Below, piece after piece: positions 23,521 to 27,592 of a stretch of DNA of 27,592 bases. The stretch comes from Lachnospiraceae bacterium Zagget3 (GTDB lineage: Bacteria > Bacillota_A > Clostridia > Lachnospirales > Lachnospiraceae). Every line of letters begins with the position of its first letter. Position 1 is the first letter of the stretch. Location: the NCBI GenBank assembly GCA_001941025.1, contig MSHE01000007.1:1994-29585 (forward strand), read 5' to 3'. The position numbers and the translations under genes are program-made. A model generated the notes under the pieces. It saw only the letters and a program-made list of their open reading frames with translations, was not told where the DNA came from and searched no databases.

Positions 23521-24255
23521 ATGGGAATTGCGATTGCAAAAAGGCTGAAACAAATCAGGAAAAGGGCCGGTATGAATCAAAAAGAGTTTGCCGCCGCCCT
23601 GGGGGACGGATGTACACAAGCCACCATTTCAAAATACGAACAAGGGGACGCAGAGCCGCCTCTTGACCGGCTTGTTAAGATTGCAGATATTGGGAAGGTG
23701 TCTATTGATTGGTTGGTGGGCAGGACGGAGGACAGGGGCGGCGCTACACCGGAGATTGATCAAATTGGGTTAGACCATGAATCAATTCGTATTCTGGAGG
23801 AAATGGCAGACAAGGGCGAACACGAACCGGGCGGCGCGTACTTTAATCCGCTAAACTGGGTGATACAGTCCCCGCATCTGCAAGAGTTTTTGCACGCCAT
23901 AAAGGAATTGGAGCGTGTAGCTGACAACTTTGCATTTTATTACAGTGAAGAAATGCAGCAGCAGGACAAGCACAACCGGGAAATACACCGGAAAAACTCA
24001 GATATTGCCATTGAAGATGTGAAAGACCTTGAACACCACCTCAGTGGCATTGCCCGGAGCTGGGGGTATTATGTTCCTGTCATTGCTGACCCGGATACAG
24101 CGATTCAAGTTAAGGCGGAGGCAGTCGCCACAGCCGCTCGAAAAATAGCCACAGACCTTGCAAAATATGACATAACGAATTATTTTGAGGCTCCAGAAGA
24201 AGAACCGGAAACCGTTGTCTATATGGCAGCGCCAAAAGAAGAGAAGGGAGAGTGA
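23521..24255 (+). CDS. XRE-family (cI-like) repressor
   Basis: A 244-residue protein. Residues 1-65 form an XRE helix-turn-helix (IAKRLKQIRKRAGMNQKEFAAAL, then ATISKYEQGDAEPPLDRLVKIAD). The remainder is helical and charged with no S24 peptidase signature, so induction by RecA-stimulated self-cleavage is not expected. The ATG at 23521 is preceded by GGGGGGCG. Its promoter faces that of the Cro-like gene. Its stop is 5 bases before the integrase ATG, so repressor and integrase are cotranscribed. It probably holds the element quiescent by binding GACTTAA sites. Confidence 0.85.
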   Translation: MGIAIAKRLKQIRKRAGMNQKEFAAALGDGCTQATISKYEQGDAEPPLDRLVKIADIGKVSIDWLVGRTEDRGGATPEIDQIGLDHESIRILEEMADKGEHEPGGAYFNPLNWVIQSPHLQEFLHAIKELERVADNFAFYYSEEMQQQDKHNREIHRKNSDIAIEDVKDLEHHLSGIARSWGYYVPVIADPDTAIQVKAEAVATAARKIATDLAKYDITNYFEAPEEEPETVVYMAAPKEEKGE

Positions 24256-24260
24256 CAGCA

Positions 24261-25502
24261 ATGGCAGCAGTGATTCTTAAAAACAGCCCGCCCAGCAAGA
24301 AACACCCATACGGCAAGCGATATTTTGTGTTCCGGGTGTACCGTGGCCCAGGCCGCCCCCGCGCTCAAACAACATGGGATTGGCCGGACGGTTGGTCGGA
24401 AAAGGCCGCAAGGCGGGAAGCCCACAAGAGGGCCGCCGAATTTGAACAGCAGGTGAAAAATGGGGAGTACCTTGACAAAAAAGAAAAAGCTGCCAGGGAG
24501 GCCGCAGAGGCCGCAGAGGCGGCGAAAATCCTGACAGTGGAACAGTACGCTGAGCGGGTATTCCTCCCCGCGAAAGCGGTGACACGCTCTGAAAAGACAG
24601 TGTCCTCCTACCGCTGGACGTTCAGAAAGTATATCAACCCCGCCCTGGGCCGCTGCAAGCTCACGGAGGTCACCAGCGCCCAGGTTACCGCCTTTCTGCT
24701 GGACTTCCAGGCCACCGGGGCCGCCCATTCCTCTGTCGGCAGGTTATACGCCGTCTTGAACAGCTTCTTCAAAATGGCCTATATGGACGAGAGCATTGAC
24801 CGCAACCCCATGGACCGAGTGCAAAAGCCGGAGCCGCGCAAGGATGAACTCAAAAAGTCGGACGCTCCAGAGGCATACACGGCGGAGGAAGTCGCCGGTC
24901 TTTTGGAGTGTCTGAAAGAGAACGATGCCCCTTTAAAGTGGCAGGCTTATATCTCCGTTTTGTGTGATACCGGGATAAGGCGGGGGGAAGGCGTTGCTAT
25001 CAGATGGACGGATATCAATTTTACGAAGTTGGAAATTGACATCAACGGTTCCATGGGCTACACCCCGGAGCGCGGGGTCTACCGCTCCACTCCAAAGTCT
25101 CGCAAGACCCGCATCGTGGATATTACGCCCGAAACCGCCGCCCTGCTCCGCCGTCTCCGGGCCGAACAGTCGGAACGCTGCATTTCGGAATACGTGTTCA
25201 CACAGGACGGAGCCCCGCTTCCCATGCACCCGGACACTCCAAACCGCTACATGAAGGCATTCGGGAAACGGTACGGGATTGAGAACTTCCACCCCCACAA
25301 GCTCCGCCACAGCTACGCCTCTATTGCCATCACCAACGGGGAGGACATTGTTTCCGTCTCTGAAAACTTAGGCCACTCCGACACATCGATCACCCTCCGG
25401 ACCTATAGCCACGCAAACGAAGAGAGCAGGAAGCGGGCAAATGCCGGGTATCATAAGGCCATAGAGGACGCCAGAGGGCAGAGCAAAAGTAAGTCAGGAT
25501 AA
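24261..25502 (+). CDS. int: Tyrosine integrase
   Basis: A 413-residue site-specific recombinase. An N-terminal arm-binding part (KKHPYGKRYFVFRVYRGPGR) and an Ala/Glu-rich helix are followed by a SAM-like core-binding domain (LTVEQYAERVFLP to about 165). The catalytic domain has Arg240 (DTGIRRGE), a likely Lys279 (TPKSRKTR), His346 and Arg349 (HPHKLRHSYAS), His372 (LGHSD) and nucleophile Tyr382 (RTYSH). The ATG at 24261 fits the GGGAG ribosome site; a GTG at 24252 overlapping the repressor stop is also in frame. It lies next to attR in the tRNA gene, as usual for this class. Length is typical of Tn916/ICE-type integrases. Confidence 0.93.
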   Translation: MAAVILKNSPPSKKHPYGKRYFVFRVYRGPGRPRAQTTWDWPDGWSEKAARREAHKRAAEFEQQVKNGEYLDKKEKAAREAAEAAEAAKILTVEQYAERVFLPAKAVTRSEKTVSSYRWTFRKYINPALGRCKLTEVTSAQVTAFLLDFQATGAAHSSVGRLYAVLNSFFKMAYMDESIDRNPMDRVQKPEPRKDELKKSDAPEAYTAEEVAGLLECLKENDAPLKWQAYISVLCDTGIRRGEGVAIRWTDINFTKLEIDINGSMGYTPERGVYRSTPKSRKTRIVDITPETAALLRRLRAEQSERCISEYVFTQDGAPLPMHPDTPNRYMKAFGKRYGIENFHPHKLRHSYASIAITNGEDIVSVSENLGHSDTSITLRTYSHANEESRKRANAGYHKAIEDARGQSKSKSG

Positions 25503-25531
25503 CCCCAAATTGCCCCGTTTTTTGGCCCCGC

Positions 25532-25552
25532 CGGTGGTTTTTTCGGTGGTTT
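25532..25552 (+). promoter_or_regulatory. Candidate integrase arm-type site, right end
   Basis: CGGTGGTTTTTTCGGTGGT, identical to 14250-14268 at the left end and in the same orientation, lies 105 bases from the right repeat. Confidence 0.5.
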
Positions 25553-25626
25553 GTGCGTGGCCTGCCCGTTTCGTCAACTTGACGAACAGACGGGAACACG
25601 GCTTAAAAGTTCATAAAAACAAAAAG

Positions 25627-25660
25627 AACCCGCTCGAACTCAAAAGTTCAAGCGGGTTTT
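25627..25660 (-). terminator. Element-borne terminator for tRNA-Thr
   Basis: A stem AACCCGCT/AGCGGGTT, a C-A mismatch, then GAACT/AGTTC with loop CAAA. On the minus strand it is followed by CTTTTTGTTTTT. It is homologous in layout, mismatch position and flanks (AAGTTCATAAAA) to the original terminator at 14024-14056, but the stem bases differ with compensation. Confidence 0.75.
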
Positions 25661-25709
25661 ATTTGGAGCTTCTGGTCAGAATCGAACTGACAACCTTCTC
25701 ATTACGAGT
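25657..25709 (-). repeat. attR: 53-bp direct repeat within tRNA-Thr
   Basis: Identical to 14054-14106. It covers the tRNA 3' half from the anticodon to just past the CCA end, so integration leaves the tRNA sequence unchanged. Confidence 0.9.
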
Positions 25710-25738
25710 GAGATGCTCTGCCATTGAGCCACAGAAGC
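25664..25738 (-). tRNA. tRNA-Thr (anticodon CGT)
   Basis: A 75-base cloverleaf on the minus strand. The acceptor stem is GCTTCTG / CAGAAGC with discriminator T and encoded CCA. The D arm is GGCTCAATGGCAGAGC, the anticodon stem TCTCA/TGAGA with loop CTCGTAA, so the anticodon is CGT and it reads ACG. The T arm is GTCAGTTCGATTCTGAC. The gene serves as attachment site: its 3' half is supplied by the element and its 5' half and promoter are chromosomal. Confidence 0.95.
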
Positions 25739-25753
25739 ATTCCAGCGGTGACT

Positions 25754-25782
25754 ATTTTACCACGAAGCAGGGGAAAAGTCAA
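25754..25782 (-). promoter_or_regulatory. Promoter of tRNA-Thr
   Basis: Minus strand: TTGACT (25777-25782), 17 bases, TAAAAT (25754-25759). The MITE target duplication starts 9 bases beyond the -35 box, as at asnS. Confidence 0.75.
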
Positions 25783-25801
25783 CCGGAAATCCTCTCCGGC
25801 C

Positions 25802-26008
25802 CAGGGCGACAGCATTTAAAATTTTGCATAAAATGTTGCTATAACAACAGAAAGGCAGCTCAAAAGTTGCATCAGAAAAATTCATCAGCAATCCGTTGAG
25901 AATTGTCAATGCCCTAATTTGACTATACTTGTTATATGTGTACCCCTAAATTATTAAAAAGTTTTGCTTATAGTGGTTTTTACGATTATTTTAAATGCTT
26001 TTGCCCTG
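25802..26008 (+). mobile_element. 207-bp MITE, copy 2
   Basis: By eye identical to 10502-10708. CTCTCCGGC precedes it (25792-25800, with one extra C before the element) and follows it (26009-26017). It is directly followed by copy 3 across that single 9-bp target copy. Confidence 0.87.
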
Positions 26009-26017
26009 CTCTCCGGC

Positions 26018-26224
26018 CAGGGCGACAGCATTTAAAATTTTGCATAAAATGTTGCTATAACAACAGAAAGGCAGCTCAAAAGTTGCATCAGAAAAATTCA
26101 TCAGCAATCCGTTGAGAATTGTCAATGCCCTAATTTGACTATACTTGTTATATGTGTACCCCTAAATTATTAAAAAGTTTTGCTTATAGTGGTTTTTACG
26201 ATTATTTTAAATGCTTTTGCCCTG
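26018..26224 (+). mobile_element. 207-bp MITE, copy 3
   Basis: By eye identical to copies 1 and 2 and in the same orientation. Flanked by perfect CTCTCCGGC duplications (26009-26017 and 26225-26233). The tandem arrangement fits a second insertion into the target copy made by the first, or unequal recombination. Confidence 0.87.
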
Positions 26225-26286
26225 CTCTCCGGCGTGAAAACTTTTCCCAGTTCCGTACAGCGGCGGCGAAGGGGCAGCACTGCCCC

Positions 26287-27081
26287 TCACTCCCCTACCT
26301 CCACCATCACCCCGTGGAGCACATACCGGGCGTTCTCGAAGGAGTAGGCGCAGGTGGACAGAGTGATGAGCTTCTCCGCACCGTCGGCGTCCACCTGGGC
26401 GGTAAAGTCGGAATGGGACAGGCACTGGGTGAGATAGTCCTCCATGGTCTGGCCGGGCTGGTAGATGATGGTATAGGCGTCCGAATCATAGCTGGTGGTG
26501 TAGCCGCTGAGCAGCAGGATTTTATAATTTCCCTCCGGGGTCAGCAGCCACATGACCGGGTGGGCCTCGTAGTAGGACTGGTCGGCAAACTTCTCCAGCC
26601 CCGCGAACATGGAGCCGTTTCTCATATGGTGGCCGTAGAGGATGATGTTGGCGTCGGAGAAGCCGGCGCTGTTGTTGCAGTCCACAAAGATGGAGCCGGA
26701 GGAGTTGTAGGTGCCGTCATAAAGGTGGTTGAGATAGTACTCGTTGTCCGTGCCCTGGAGGACGGGGTAGTTGATGGCGGTGTCCGGGCAGTAGATCCAG
26801 CCCACCACCTCCGGGTTGACGGCCTGGAGGCTGTCAAAGTCCACGGAGATGGGTGGCGTCTCCACGGTCTCCAGGGCGGCGGCGCTGCTCTGGGCGGCCT
26901 CTACGGTGCCGGTCTCCCCGGCCTGCTCCGGGGGGTTCTCCTGGACGAACTGGGCCGCCGTCTCCGTATAAAGCTGCTCCCCCTGGCGGTAGGACACGAG
27001 GATGGAGACGATGTTCCACACCGCCACCAGAAACACCGCCACGCACACGATCAGGCCGATGCGGCCCGCCACCTTCCTCAT
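26287..27081 (-). CDS. srtB: Class B sortase
   Basis: A 264-residue membrane-anchored transpeptidase. A basic start and one membrane helix (residues about 6-30) act as signal anchor, followed by an Ala/Glu/Thr-rich spacer to about 78. The sortase barrel contains the catalytic His in ILYGHHMRNGSMF (151-152), Cys244 in LSTCAYS and Arg252 in FENARYVLHG. The SrtB-type features PVLQGTDNEYYLNHLYDG and SGSIFVD are present. Sortases cleave a short sorting motif and link surface proteins to the wall or into pili. No substrate gene is in the window, so the target is unknown. GGGGAGG precedes the ATG and a promoter is at 27127-27155. Confidence 0.93.
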   Translation of the reverse strand: MRKVAGRIGLIVCVAVFLVAVWNIVSILVSYRQGEQLYTETAAQFVQENPPEQAGETGTVEAAQSSAAALETVETPPISVDFDSLQAVNPEVVGWIYCPDTAINYPVLQGTDNEYYLNHLYDGTYNSSGSIFVDCNNSAGFSDANIILYGHHMRNGSMFAGLEKFADQSYYEAHPVMWLLTPEGNYKILLLSGYTTSYDSDAYTIIYQPGQTMEDYLTQCLSHSDFTAQVDADGAEKLITLSTCAYSFENARYVLHGVMVEVGE

Positions 27082-27126
27082 AACGCTGCCTCCCCTTCCC
27101 TTTCCTTTCCGGATTGGACAGGTATC

Positions 27127-27155
27127 ATTATAGCAGGAAGGCGCTGAAAAGTAAA
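27127..27155 (-). promoter_or_regulatory. Promoter of the sortase gene
   Basis: Minus strand: TTTACT (27150-27155), 17 bases, TATAAT (27127-27132). The predicted start is about 40 bases before the ATG. The bases beyond (27156-27335) contain TAGCTGTTAGC-type short repeats also seen at about 1895, 4940 and 8945, and no gene. Confidence 0.65.
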
Positions 27156-27335
27156 GGCGTTAGCGTATTAGCTGTTAGCTGTTAGTAGCTAGTGGCCGGA
27201 CCCCTCCACCGGCTGCCGCCGGTCCCCCTCCCCTTTCAGGGGAGACAAAAGCGGCGGTAATCGCTGCGTCAATAGCGCCCCTGAAAGGCAATGTCATCAA
27301 CTGAAAGATGCAATCTATGAGTATAACGTATCCTC

Positions 27336-27592
27336 ACAGTCAGATTTCCACGACCAAAGGGAAACAAAATTGCGCCCGTCCCGCCGCTTAGCGGCAGGGA
27401 CGTGGGCGGCAATCCCCGCCAGTCGCCATCGGCGGCAGTCTCACCACCTAAAAGGTCGCTTCGTCTGTTGCCTGACAGACTACCTATAAGCTGGACAGCG
27501 CGAAGCCCTGGGGCTATAGGAGGAGGGTTCTTAGGGAGGAGCGAGGCCCCGAGCTCCTCCCTGAGCCGCCTTCTTTCCCCCATTTCTTGGCG
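27336..27592 (+). repeat. Structured intergenic repeat, copy 3 (cut by window end)
   Basis: Same layout as 176-445 and 2254-2530: ACAGTCAGATTTCC start, hairpin 27377-27402 (CGTCCC/GGGACG), hairpin 27530-27565 (CTTAGGGAGGAGC with GCTCCTCCCTGAG, loop GAGGCCCCGA) and the left arm of the final CCCCATTTCTTG hairpin at the window edge. Confidence 0.7.

Larger units (their letters stand above)
14054..25709 (+). mobile_element. Integrative element in tRNA-Thr(CGT)
   Basis: An 11.6-kb element bounded by 53-bp direct repeats. A tyrosine integrase lies at the tRNA-proximal end and the tRNA gene remains intact at the right junction. It carries regulators (XRE repressor, small HTH genes, two RHH repressors), two replication-type modules, a type I toxin-antitoxin locus and a RelBE-type operon. 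No conjugation, coupling-protein, capsid, portal or terminase gene is recognised. It is therefore best described as a replicating integrative element that probably depends on a helper for transfer. Confidence 0.88.

Noticed and set aside
25510..25899. Plus-strand frame running through the tRNA and into a MITE
   Set aside because: It covers a terminator, a tRNA gene and a transposed non-coding unit.

Overview
The window reads as a GC-rich Clostridia chromosome, most likely of the Oscillospiraceae type. The order yaaA-recF-remB-gyrB-gyrA near an origin, Shine-Dalgarno sites, a class B sortase and GTG/TTG starts all fit a Firmicute; the species cannot be fixed from sequence alone.

Layout. (1) 1-7.9 kb: the origin-proximal housekeeping cluster yaaA, recF, remB (DUF370), gyrB and gyrA, with intergenic gaps filled by GC-rich palindromic repeats and a longer family of structured repeats whose hairpins covary between copies. 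(2) 7.9-12.8 kb, minus strand: a YbjN-like protein, asnS, a DUF1349 protein and serC, with consensus-like promoters in front of the first, second and fourth. A 207-bp AT-rich MITE sits just upstream of the asnS promoter. (3) 12.8-14.05 kb: a relic of an excisionase-like gene and an intact DUF4160/DUF2442 pair, probably debris of an older insertion. (4) 14054-25709: an 11.6-kb integrative element in the 3' half of a tRNA-Thr(CGT) gene, bounded by 53-bp direct repeats. (5) 25.7-27.6 kb: the tRNA-Thr gene and promoter, two more identical MITE copies in tandem, a class B sortase and another structured repeat.

The element. Its right end holds a tyrosine integrase, an XRE repressor and a divergent small HTH gene with overlapping back-to-back promoters. 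It has two replication-type modules: a DUF6291/DnaD-like protein followed by five GTACAC iterons at an exact 22-bp period, and an HUH-type rolling-circle Rep with a degenerate Rep paralogue. Its left end holds a TxpA/BsrG-like type I toxin with an antisense RNA gene, then a second antitoxin-only copy of the same locus, then a ribbon-helix-helix (RHH)-RelB-RelE-DUF2442 operon. Two paralogous RHH repressors each face three operator sites of the same geometry but different core sequence. Many genes occur as paralogous pairs. No conjugation, relaxosome-coupling, capsid or terminase gene is seen, so this looks like a replicating but non-autonomous (mobilisable or satellite-like) element.

Strongest leads: the type I toxin-antitoxin locus with a toxin-less second antitoxin, the 22-bp iteron array, the paired RHH operator sets, the covarying structured repeats, and the MITE with 9-bp target duplications placed 9-10 bp beyond the -35 box of two different promoters.
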